The notes beneath the pieces are model-generated. The model saw only the letters and a program-made list of their open reading frames with translations. It was not told the origin of the DNA and ran no database searches. This document shows, one piece after another, positions 1 through 6,596 of a stretch of DNA of 18,937 nt (its first letter is position 1; the number at the start of each line of letters is the position of its first letter). The stretch comes from DATLZM01 sp035559315 (GTDB lineage: Bacteria > Actinomycetota > UBA4738 > HRBIN12). The translations under genes and the position numbers were made by a program. The stretch lies in NCBI GenBank assembly GCA_035559315.1, contig DATMBJ010000102.1, positions 1 to 18,937 on the forward strand. Reading direction: 5' to 3'.

Positions 1-179
1 ACGGGGGCGTGCGTCCCGGACAGCATGGTAGGGGAATGAGCGTCGCGCCGACCGCCCCGGCCCCGCGGTGGAGGGAGCGCTCGCCGGGTCCTCGCGAACG
101 GCGCCGCCGCTCCGAGCGGGGACCCTCGGGAGGTGCCGGAACCGCGCTCGCCGCCTCGCGGCGCGATCGTTCCCCCGGC
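1..179. other. Left-edge stretch with no supported gene
   Basis: I see no convincing gene here. On the minus strand it lies downstream of the small membrane protein gene that ends at 180. It holds a perfect six-base-pair hairpin (arms 149-154 and 158-163, loop CTC). An ATG on the minus strand at 26-24 could open another gene running off the left edge, but only nine codons are visible and there is no clear Shine-Dalgarno sequence. The plus-strand reading frame through this stretch is arginine/proline-rich and continues antisense through the membrane protein gene, which marks it as a GC-driven shadow. Confidence 0.5.
149..163 (-). terminator. Possible hairpin downstream of the small membrane protein gene
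   Basis: The sequence CGCCGC-ctc-GCGGCG forms a perfect 6-bp stem with a 3-base loop, starting 16 bases after the minus-strand stop codon at 180-182. No T-rich run follows it in the transcribed direction, so it would be an atypical intrinsic terminator, and such GC-rich hairpins arise often by chance in this genome. It is listed as a candidate only. Confidence 0.25.
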
Positions 180-527
180 TCAGGCCAGGCCCACCAGGTG
201 GAGCAGCCAGGTCAGGCCGAGGATCAGGAGCAGCCCGATCCAGAGCACCGCGAACCCGAGGAGGGGCAGGACCACCAGCGCCCCCAGGATCAGGCCGGCG
301 TCCGCGAGCGCCGCGCTCGCCCCGGCTCGCGCCCGCAGCCGGGCCCGCACCCGCGTGAACAGACCCCAGCTGACCAGGGCGAGCAGCCCCGCGAACAGCC
401 CGATCCAGAGCGCCCTCGGCTCCCACAGCACCACCGCGAGCGCTGCGCTCGCCAACAGGAGCGACGCTCCCGCCAACGTCCAGAGGACCGCGCTCGGACC
501 CGGGTGAACCGTCGACGTCTGGCTCAT
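180..527 (-). CDS. Small multi-pass membrane protein of unknown function
   Basis: A 115-residue protein starting MSQTSTVHPG. It has four hydrophobic stretches in two pairs, at about residues 14-34, 38-57, 76-94 and 94-113. An arginine-rich loop (about 58-70) lies between the pairs and would face the cytoplasm by the positive-inside rule. The ATG at 527 was chosen because a strong GGAGG Shine-Dalgarno sequence sits about six bases upstream; the much longer upstream reading frame is arginine-rich antisense noise over the cytochrome gene. I do not recognise the family and find no catalytic motif. It is transcribed divergently from the heptahaem cytochrome gene, so any functional link to it is only by proximity. 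Confidence 0.75.
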   Translation of the reverse strand: MSQTSTVHPGPSAVLWTLAGASLLLASAALAVVLWEPRALWIGLFAGLLALVSWGLFTRVRARLRARAGASAALADAGLILGALVVLPLLGFAVLWIGLLLILGLTWLLHLVGLA

Positions 528-755
528 GGCGGCCTCCTTCCTCGAACCGACCGTAGCTCCCGGCCCGCTCCACCCCCATCGGCTCCGGACCCATACCTGG
601 GCGGTCCGGCCCGCATCTCGGCATCGGGCGACCGCCACGGAAGCTCGGGCGGAGGCCCTAGGTTCCCGACCCGACCACCGGGGAGGGCCGTCCCTCGGAT
701 CCCGGGCACCGTGGCCCTTGGCAGCGCACCCGGGCGCCCGTGAGCATCGGATCCG
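528..755. promoter_or_regulatory. Divergent intergenic region
   Basis: This 228-base gap separates the minus-strand membrane protein from the plus-strand heptahaem cytochrome operon and should hold the promoters of both. The Shine-Dalgarno sequence of the minus-strand gene is in its first 15 bases. Weak TANNNT-type -10 candidates are visible (TAGGTT near 660 on the plus strand and TACGGT near 550 on the minus strand), but neither has a convincing -35 element. I saw no clear operator palindrome. Confidence 0.4.
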
Positions 756-1670
756 ATGGATGGGTCCGGGGGCTCGTGGGGCCGACCGAGATCGACCGCG
801 CTCACGATCCTGCTCCTGGGAGCGTGGGTCGTGGGGGCGCCGACGGCGCTCGGTGCCGGGTCGGGCGCGTGGGACCCGCTCAGCGCCAGGCCCGGGCCGG
901 CGCCGCCGTCCCCCTCGTCCGGGTGCCTGCTCTGCCACGGGTCGCCCGCGATCGTGGAGCGAGGCGAGGACCCTCGGCTGCGGGTCGAACCTGCGCGCCT
1001 CGCGCGGTCGGCCCACCGCGATCTCGCGTGCCAGGACTGCCACGGTGTGCTCGGCCCCGCCCTCCCGGATCACCCAGCGGCCAAGCTGGCGGCCGGGCGG
1101 GCCTCCTGCTCGGCGTGCCATCCCGGCGCGGCGCGCGCGATCGAGGAGGGAGCCCACGGCCCGCCCGGACGCCCCATCCACGGGCCGGGGCCGGCGCCGC
1201 CCAGCTGCGTCGACTGCCACGGTGCCCACGGCGTCCGGCCCGTGCCGTCCCGCGCCTTCGCGGTGGCCCTCGGCGCCCGGTGCTCCGCCTGCCACGTGGA
1301 GCGCGGTGAGGCCTTCTACCTCCGCGACTACCACGGCAAGGCGTCGTCGCTCGGCCGGCTCGACGTCGCGAGCTGCCCGGATTGCCACGGGGGCCACCGG
1401 GTGCTCCCCGCGAGCGACCCCCGGTCCCCGGTCAACCCGGCGAACGTCGTGAGGACCTGCCGCCGGTGTCACGAGGATGCCCCGCCCAACTTCCGGGACA
1501 TCCTGATCCACGTCGGAGGGTGGCCCCTCCCGGAGGATCCGAGGCTGCGGGCGGTCGCGCTCTGGATGATCCTGATCCTGGTCGGCACGTTCGCCTTCTT
1601 CGGGCTCCACACGCTGCTCGCCGCGCGCCACACGTGGCGGGAGCGGAGGGCGCGGGAGGGATCGGGATGA
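756..1670 (+). CDS. Membrane-anchored heptahaem cytochrome c
   Basis: A 304-residue protein with an N-terminal signal or anchor segment (about residues 14-34) and seven CXXCH motifs: CLLCH, CQDCH, CSACH, CVDCH, CSACH, CPDCH and CRRCH, between about residues 57 and 245. A C-terminal membrane helix (about 262-288) is followed by a basic tail. The haem domain should sit outside the cytoplasmic membrane. The gene overlaps the following b-type cytochrome by four bases (ATGA), so the two are translationally coupled and probably form one complex. The arrangement is like a two-gene version of Geobacter CbcL, in which a multihaem c domain is fused to a di-haem b domain; that comparison is by architecture, not by alignment. 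The chosen ATG has only a weak ribosome binding site, so the exact start is less certain. Confidence 0.88.
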   Translation: MDGSGGSWGRPRSTALTILLLGAWVVGAPTALGAGSGAWDPLSARPGPAPPSPSSGCLLCHGSPAIVERGEDPRLRVEPARLARSAHRDLACQDCHGVLGPALPDHPAAKLAAGRASCSACHPGAARAIEEGAHGPPGRPIHGPGPAPPSCVDCHGAHGVRPVPSRAFAVALGARCSACHVERGEAFYLRDYHGKASSLGRLDVASCPDCHGGHRVLPASDPRSPVNPANVVRTCRRCHEDAPPNFRDILIHVGGWPLPEDPRLRAVALWMILILVGTFAFFGLHTLLAARHTWRERRAREGSG

Positions 1671-2545
1671 GCCGGGCCGAGCTGCTCGAGGGGACGGCCG
1701 CGGGCCGCCCGGAGGAGGTCCTCGTGGTCCGCCGGTTCGGGCCGTGGGCCAGGCTCACCCACGGAGTGCTGATGGTCGCGGTCTTCGGGCTCGTCTTCAC
1801 GGGCATGCCCCTCAAGTACGCATGGGCGGGGTGGGCCCGCCCGCTGATGGCCCTCTGGGGGGGACCGCGCGGGGCCGGGCTGTTCCACCGGGGGTTCGCC
1901 GTCGCGTTCTTCGGGTCGGCCGCGATGCACCTGATCGGCCTGGCGGTCGCGGCCGTGCGGCGTCGGTTCCCGCCGGTCCGTGGCCCGGACGCGATCCTGC
2001 CGCGCGCCGAGGACGTGCGGCACGTGGTCCAGTACCTCCGCCACGTCCGGGGGAGGGGGCCCCGGCCACGGTTCGGTCGCTACACGTACTGGGAGAAGTT
2101 CGACTACCTGGCGGAGGCCTGGGGGCTGTTGGTGATCGGGCTCACCGGCCTCGTGATGTGGTTCCCGGAGACCTCCGCGCGGTTCCTCCCCGGGTGGGCC
2201 GTGAACGCCGCGCTGATCTTCCACTCCTACGAGGCGCTCCTCGCCGTCGCTTTCCTGTTCGCGATCCACTTCTTCAACACCCATCTCCGTCCCGAGGTGT
2301 TCCCCGCGGACCCGGTGATCTTCACCGGGCGGATCCCTCTGGACGAGGTGAGGGAGCGCTACCCGGGCTGGTACGAGCGGATCGTCGCGGGCGCCGAGCC
2401 GATCGAGCGGGCACGGGGCCCGAGCTGCCCCCTCCGGTTCCGGGTGGTGTGCGTCGCCTTCGTCTCGCTCGGGATCGCGATGCTGCTCCTCGTGATGTCG
2501 GCGGCCCTGGCCGAGGCCGTCGCCGCCCTCCTCGAGGTCCTCTAG
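1667..2545 (+). CDS. Di-haem cytochrome b membrane subunit (FdnI/cytochrome b561-like)
   Basis: A 292-residue integral membrane protein of the prokaryotic cytochrome b561 / formate dehydrogenase gamma type. About five membrane segments are visible (residues 30-48, 75-97, 150-167, 180-203 and 262-285). Candidate haem b ligands are His32 in the first helix, His74 and His88 in the second, and His186 and His201 in the fourth. The segment FTGMPLKY after helix 1 and the YTYWEKFDY stretch before helix 3 are typical of the family. Its start codon overlaps the stop of the heptahaem cytochrome gene, so it probably exchanges electrons between the quinone pool and that cytochrome. No molybdopterin or Fe-S catalytic subunit is adjacent, which argues against a formate dehydrogenase or thiosulfate reductase. 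The gene ends five bases from the convergent response regulator. Confidence 0.87.
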   Translation: MSRAELLEGTAAGRPEEVLVVRRFGPWARLTHGVLMVAVFGLVFTGMPLKYAWAGWARPLMALWGGPRGAGLFHRGFAVAFFGSAAMHLIGLAVAAVRRRFPPVRGPDAILPRAEDVRHVVQYLRHVRGRGPRPRFGRYTYWEKFDYLAEAWGLLVIGLTGLVMWFPETSARFLPGWAVNAALIFHSYEALLAVAFLFAIHFFNTHLRPEVFPADPVIFTGRIPLDEVRERYPGWYERIVAGAEPIERARGPSCPLRFRVVCVAFVSLGIAMLLLVMSAALAEAVAALLEVL

Positions 2546-2550
2546 GGGGC

Positions 2551-3213
2551 TCAGATCTCGTCGAGGCCCACGATCCCCTTCCGGATCGCGTACTTCACGA
2601 GCTCCACGCGGTCGTGGAGCCCGAGCTTCCGCATCAGGCTCGCTCGGTGGGCCTGGACGGTCTTCACCGAGAGGTAGAGCATCGAGGCGATCTCGCGGTT
2701 GGTCTTGCCCTCGGCGATCAGCTTGAGGATCTCGCGCTCCCGCTCCGAGATCCGCTCCCCCGAGGCCTCCTCCCCCCGCTCCGCCCGCGCCAGGTAGTCC
2801 TTGATCAGGAGCCTGGCCACGCTGGGGTGCAGGAGCGTCTCCCCGCGGTGGGCGGCCTTCACGGCCTGGATGAGGTCGGCGGCCGCGGCTCGCTTCAGGA
2901 CGTAGCCGACGGCCCCCGCCTGGAGCATCTGGAACAGGTACGCCTCGCTGTCGTGGACGGTGAGCGCGAGGACCTTCACCTCGGGCTGGGCGGCCCGGAT
3001 CCGTCGGGTGGCCTCGAAGCCCGAGAGCCCGGGCATCCCGATGTCCATCACGACGACGTCGGGCGAGAGCTCGCGTGCCATCTCGATGGCCTCCTCCCCG
3101 GACCCCGCCTCGCCGACCACCTTCAGGTCGGGGTCGGTCTCGAGCACCATCCGCACGCCCTCGCGGACCACGGCGTGATCGTCAACGACGAGCACCTTGA
3201 TCTTCTCGCCCAT
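2551..3213 (-). CDS. NarL/FixJ-family response regulator
   Basis: A 220-residue DNA-binding response regulator. The receiver domain (residues about 5-120) shows the acidic pair Asp11-Asp12, phospho-acceptor Asp57 in VVMDIGMPG, Thr85 and Lys107. The C-terminal LuxR-type helix-turn-helix (about 150-212) carries ISEREREILKLIAEGKTNREI followed by the recognition-helix region LSVKTVQAHR. The start at 3213 lies inside the end of the sensor kinase gene (32-base overlap), so the pair is co-translated. It should act with the upstream haem-containing kinase. Likely targets are nearby cytochrome genes, but no binding site can be assigned from sequence alone. Confidence 0.95.
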   Translation of the reverse strand: MGEKIKVLVVDDHAVVREGVRMVLETDPDLKVVGEAGSGEEAIEMARELSPDVVVMDIGMPGLSGFEATRRIRAAQPEVKVLALTVHDSEAYLFQMLQAGAVGYVLKRAAAADLIQAVKAAHRGETLLHPSVARLLIKDYLARAERGEEASGERISEREREILKLIAEGKTNREIASMLYLSVKTVQAHRASLMRKLGLHDRVELVKYAIRKGIVGLDEI

Positions 3214-5080
3214 CGCGCGTCTCGCCTCCCTCCGTCCGGGGCAGGGGGATCTCGGCCCAGACCTTCGTCCCTGACCCGGGTGACGACTCGATCCTCAGGA
3301 CCCCGCCCAGGAGCTCCGCCCGCTCCCGCATCCCCAGGAGCCCCGCCACCTCGCCCCGCCGGGCCCGCGCGGACGCGGCGGCGACGTCGAACCCGCTACC
3401 GTCGTCCTCGACGGCGATCGCGAGCCGTTCCCCGTCGGCCCCCACGCGGACCCGCACGGTCCGGGGGCGGGCGTGGCGGAGGGCGTTCCCCACGGCCTCC
3501 TGGACGATCCGGAACGCCGCGGTCTCGACGTGTGACGGGAGCCGGGGGACCCGCGACACCTCGAGCTCGATCGGGACCTCCCACGCCTCCCGGGCCTGGG
3601 ACACGTACCAGCGGAGGGCGGCCACGAGCCCCAGCTCGTCGAGGAGCGCGGGCCGCAGGTCGAGGAGGAGCTTCTCGAGGTTGCGGCTGGCCTGCTCGGC
3701 CAGGGCCTTCAGGGCCCGCAGCCGTTCCCGGATCGGTCGTTCGACGACGCGGTCCTCGAGCAGCCCGAGGTTCATGAGCAGCGCGTGGAGGAGCTGGCTC
3801 GCGTCATCGTGCAGCTCTCGCGCCACCCGGCGCCGCTCCTCCTCCTGGGCCGCGAGGGTCTTCTTGAGGGTCCCCTCCAGCGCCTGCTCCTCCTCGCGCA
3901 GCCGCTCGAGGAGCTCGGCGTTCTCGATCGCGACGGCCACGAGCCCGGCGACCGAGGCCAGCAGATCGCGCTCCGGGCGCCCGAGCGGTCGGGGCGGGTC
4001 CCAGGCGACGCCCAGGAGCGCGAGCGGCCTCCCGCCCCGGGCCGCGGGAGCCACGACCCAGCGGAGGGGCGTGCCTTCGTCCACCGCCTCCAGCGGGCCC
4101 GCCGAGCTCCGGGCCTCGGTGGGCGGGCGCAGGGCGGCCTCGGGGGGTGGGAGGACCTCCCCCCAACTCGCCCGCGGGCCGTCGGCCCCCGGGCGGCGGA
4201 TCTCGACGCCCGAGGCCGCGAGGGCCCGGGCGAGGTGGCCGGCGGTGCGGCTCAGGATCTCGCCCAGACCGGCGCCCCGGGCCACGAGCGACTGGATCTC
4301 CTCCATCCCCTCGAGGTCCGACCGGAGCTGTTCCACCGTGCGTTCGAGGTCGGCCGCCTGGCGCTCGAGCCGTGCCGTCATCTCGTTGAAGGCCCGGACC
4401 ACCGAGGCGAACTCCCGGCCGCGGAGCTCCGGGAGCCGCGTCCCCAGGTCGCCCGAGGCCACCCGCTCGGCCGCCGACCCGACCATCGCGAGGGGGCGGA
4501 GCAACCAGCGCCGCACGGCCCAGATCGAGGCCGCCACCCCGATCGCGAGCGGGAGGGCCGCCACCACCAGCGAGTTCCGGGCGCCCCGGAGCAGCTCGTC
4601 GCGGAGCGGCCGCTCGTCGAGCACGACGCCGACCGTCCCGAGCACCGGTCCGGCGCCCTGGTGGCAGCCCCCGCACTCGGGGCGGTTCAGGACCGGGACG
4701 AGGACGGTGGCGAGGCCCCGCTCGAGGACGGTGCGGGTCCGACCGTCCTCCACCACGCGGCGGAGGGCGCCGGAGGGATGCCCCGGGATGGGTTCCTCCG
4801 ACGACACCCAGACGGTGCCGTCGCCCCGATAGACGGCCACCGAGCGGACGTAGGTTCCTCGGCCCACGTTCGTCACCGCGCGCCGGATGTCCTCGGGGGC
4901 GTTGTTCAGCATGCTCACCTCGAGGCTGTTGCGCACGGAGAGCGCCACGAGCCGGCCGACCTCGCGCGCCTGCCGGTCGACGGCTCGCGCTTCGAACCAG
5001 TAGCCGCCGGCCAGTGCCGCCGCCGCCGAGGCTCCCAAGAGCGCCAGGAGCCAGGCCGTGACCCGCAGCTCGAGCCGCAT
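3182..5080 (-). CDS. Sensor histidine kinase with a c-type haem motif in its extracytoplasmic domain
   Basis: A 632-residue membrane kinase of the NarX/DegS-like HPK7 group. In order: membrane helix about 9-28; extracytoplasmic sensor domain about 29-164 containing CGGCH at residues 136-140; second membrane helix about 168-188; HAMP about 190-240; GAF-like region about 260-390; coiled coil about 390-415; phospho-acceptor His424 in RELHDD; and an HATPase domain with EAVGNALRHA, DDGSGFD and GLLGMRERAELLGG. The CXXCH motif implies a covalently bound haem that senses redox state or a gas such as NO. The ATG at 5080 was preferred; a GTG two codons upstream (5086) is possible. It overlaps the response regulator gene. 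Confidence 0.94.
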   Translation of the reverse strand: MRLELRVTAWLLALLGASAAAALAGGYWFEARAVDRQAREVGRLVALSVRNSLEVSMLNNAPEDIRRAVTNVGRGTYVRSVAVYRGDGTVWVSSEEPIPGHPSGALRRVVEDGRTRTVLERGLATVLVPVLNRPECGGCHQGAGPVLGTVGVVLDERPLRDELLRGARNSLVVAALPLAIGVAASIWAVRRWLLRPLAMVGSAAERVASGDLGTRLPELRGREFASVVRAFNEMTARLERQAADLERTVEQLRSDLEGMEEIQSLVARGAGLGEILSRTAGHLARALAASGVEIRRPGADGPRASWGEVLPPPEAALRPPTEARSSAGPLEAVDEGTPLRWVVAPAARGGRPLALLGVAWDPPRPLGRPERDLLASVAGLVAVAIENAELLERLREEEQALEGTLKKTLAAQEEERRRVARELHDDASQLLHALLMNLGLLEDRVVERPIRERLRALKALAEQASRNLEKLLLDLRPALLDELGLVAALRWYVSQAREAWEVPIELEVSRVPRLPSHVETAAFRIVQEAVGNALRHARPRTVRVRVGADGERLAIAVEDDGSGFDVAAASARARRGEVAGLLGMRERAELLGGVLRIESSPGSGTKVWAEIPLPRTEGGETRDGREDQGARR

Positions 5081-5192
5081 CTCCACCTGGCATCGTGCCG
5101 GACGCCCCTCGGGGCGGGAGGGGCCGGGCGGCCCGCGACCGCCGGGCTGTCCGGGCGGCCCGCGGCGCCCCGCTCGCGCCTACGCTCTCGGC
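5081..5192. promoter_or_regulatory. Divergent promoter region between the kinase and FAD-dehydrogenase genes
   Basis: These 112 bases separate two divergently transcribed genes and must hold a promoter for at least the two-component system. The plus-strand side ends in a TANNNT-type hexamer (5181-5186) close to the GTG start. No strong -35 element or long palindrome was seen. Confidence 0.4.
5181..5186 (+). promoter_or_regulatory. Possible -10 element of a leaderless promoter
   Basis: TACGCT matches the TANNNT -10 consensus and ends six bases before the GTG start at 5193. No Shine-Dalgarno-like sequence lies in front of that GTG, unlike most genes in this window. That spacing is the one seen for leaderless transcripts, which are common in Actinobacteria and Deinococcus-Thermus. 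No -35 hexamer is obvious. Confidence 0.35.
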
Positions 5193-6548
5193 GTGGAGCG
5201 TTGGGATGTCGTGGTGGTGGGGGCGGGCCCGGCGGGGCTGTTCGCCGCGCGGGAGCTCGCGCGGATCTCGAGGCTCCGGGTGCTGGTGCTGGAGGCGGGG
5301 CCCGACCTCCCGAGGCGGCTGGCGGACCCCTCGCTCCGGACCGCCGGCTTCGGCGGTGCGGGGGCGTTCAGCGACGGGAAGCTCACGCTGTCGCCGGCCT
5401 TCGGCGGGCGCCTGCGGGAGGTGGTCGGCGCGTCGGCGGCGGAGGAGCTGATCGCGTACGTGGACCGAGCGTTCGTGGCCCTCGGCGCGCCCCGGCGGGT
5501 CCACGGGGCGGACCGGGAGCGGGTCCGGGGGCTCGAGGAACGGGCCCGGGCGGCGGGGCTCACGCTCGTGCCGGCCCGCATCCGCCACGTGGGGACCGAC
5601 CGGCTCCCCCTCCTGCTCGAGCGGCTCCGGGGCGAGCTCCCGCCCGCGCGGGTGGAGATCCGGACCGACACCCGGGTGGAGCGGGTCGCCGCCGACGGCG
5701 GGCACCTCGTGGGGGTGGTGGCCGAGGGCCGCCTGGTGGAGGCGGGGAGCGTGATCCTGGCGCCGGGCCGGACCGGGGCGGACTGGCTGGACGCGGAGGC
5801 GCACCGGCTGGGGCTCTCCGCCTCGCGGAACCTCGTGGACATCGGGCTGCGGGTGGAGTGCGACGCCCGGGTCATGGCCCCGCTCACCGGGCCCCTGTAC
5901 GAGTTCAAGCTCCGGTTCCGGGCGCCAACGTTCGGGGACCCGGTGCGGACGTTCTGCGTGTGCCCTCGGGGAGAGGTGACCCTCGAGCGCTACGACGACG
6001 TGATCACGGTGAACGGGCACTCCTACGCGGGGCGGCGGACCCCCAACACGAACTTCGCCGTCCTCGTCACCACCCGCTTCACCGAGCCCTTCCGCGAGCC
6101 GATCTCCTACGGCAAGCACGTTGCCCGCCTGGCGAACATGCTGGGTGGGACCGCGATCGTCCAGCGCCTGGGCGACCTCCTGGCCGGCCGCCGCTCCACC
6201 CCGGAGCGGATCGCGGAGGGCTCGGTCCGCCCCACGCTGCCCGAGGCCACCCCGGGGGACCTGGCCTTCGTGCTCCCCCACCGCTACCTCACCGACGTCC
6301 TCGAGATGCTGCGGGCCGTGGACGCGCTGACGCCGGGGCTGTGGTCGCCCGACACGCTCCTGTACGGGGTCGAGGTGAAGTTCTACTCGGCGGAGCTCGC
6401 GCTCTCCCCGGAGATGGAGACCGACATCACCGGCCTCTTCGGCGCCGGGGACGGGGTCGGGGTGTCGCGGGGGCTCGTCCAGGCCGCCGCGAGCGGGGTG
6501 GTGGCGGCCCGGGCCATCGCCGCCCGGCACGGACGGGTGATCCCTTAG
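5193..6548 (+). CDS. FAD-dependent dehydrogenase (COG2509-like NAD(P)/FAD oxidoreductase)
   Basis: A 451-residue flavoprotein. The N-terminal dinucleotide-binding fold starts at once with VVVVGAGPAG (GxGxxG at residues 10-15) and an acidic residue at the end of beta-2 (VLVLEAGP). A C-terminal FAD-binding signature, LFGAGDGVGVSRGLVQAA, closes the fold. The middle region has the GFGGAGAFSDGKLT segment typical of uncharacterised FAD-dependent dehydrogenases of COG2509. The substrate is unknown. The GTG at 5193 was chosen because it gives a standard start for the Rossmann fold; upstream codons encode low-complexity Pro/Gly/Arg sequence. It stands alone on the plus strand and converges on the polyhaem operon. 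Confidence 0.88.
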   Translation: MERWDVVVVGAGPAGLFAARELARISRLRVLVLEAGPDLPRRLADPSLRTAGFGGAGAFSDGKLTLSPAFGGRLREVVGASAAEELIAYVDRAFVALGAPRRVHGADRERVRGLEERARAAGLTLVPARIRHVGTDRLPLLLERLRGELPPARVEIRTDTRVERVAADGGHLVGVVAEGRLVEAGSVILAPGRTGADWLDAEAHRLGLSASRNLVDIGLRVECDARVMAPLTGPLYEFKLRFRAPTFGDPVRTFCVCPRGEVTLERYDDVITVNGHSYAGRRTPNTNFAVLVTTRFTEPFREPISYGKHVARLANMLGGTAIVQRLGDLLAGRRSTPERIAEGSVRPTLPEATPGDLAFVLPHRYLTDVLEMLRAVDALTPGLWSPDTLLYGVEVKFYSAELALSPEMETDITGLFGAGDGVGVSRGLVQAAASGVVAARAIAARHGRVIP

Positions 6549-6596
6549 CCCTGCCCGCGTAGCACGGACGGGCAACCTCTAGCCCTGTCCGGGCTG
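6527..6596. repeat. Imperfect 35-base tandem duplication spanning two convergent stop codons
   Basis: Two adjacent copies begin GCACGGACGGG (6527-6537 and 6562-6572) and share TAGCCCTG about 18-19 bases later (6546-6553 and 6580-6587). In the first copy TAG is the stop of the plus-strand flavoprotein; in the second, CTA at 6579-6581 is the reverse complement of the stop of the minus-strand NHL gene. One base has been inserted or lost between the copies. The match is visible by direct alignment and looks like a local tandem duplication. Confidence 0.75.
6552..6574. terminator. Possible bidirectional hairpin between convergent genes
   Basis: TGCCCG (6552-6557) and CGGGCA (6569-6574) form a perfect 6-bp stem with an 11-base loop in the 30-base gap between the convergent flavoprotein and NHL genes. 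A second small inverted repeat, AGCCC/GGGCT, lies at 6581-6595. No T-run follows on either strand, so intrinsic termination is only suggested by position. Confidence 0.35.

Noticed and set aside
1..26. Possible start of a minus-strand gene (ATG at 26-24) running off the window
   Set aside because: Only nine codons are visible, no ribosome binding site is present, and no family can be judged.
9..743. Plus-strand frame of 244 codons at the left edge
   Set aside because: It is antisense to the small membrane protein, with Arg/Pro/Gln-rich composition and no recognisable domain.
528..1631. Upstream extension of the small membrane protein frame on the minus strand
   Set aside because: The extension lies antisense to the heptahaem cytochrome gene and is arginine-rich; the ATG at 527 has a strong ribosome binding site.
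1744..3777. Open frame of 677 codons on the plus strand crossing the cytochrome b and response regulator genes
   Set aside because: It spans the convergent junction of two well-supported genes, is low in complexity and matches no family.
3785..6562. Very long open frame on the plus strand (about 925 codons), and a similar one on the minus strand (3804-6575)
   Set aside because: Both run antisense or out of frame through the sensor kinase and FAD-dehydrogenase genes, encode Arg/Pro/Gly-rich sequence with no domain, and are explained by the scarcity of stop codons at this GC content.
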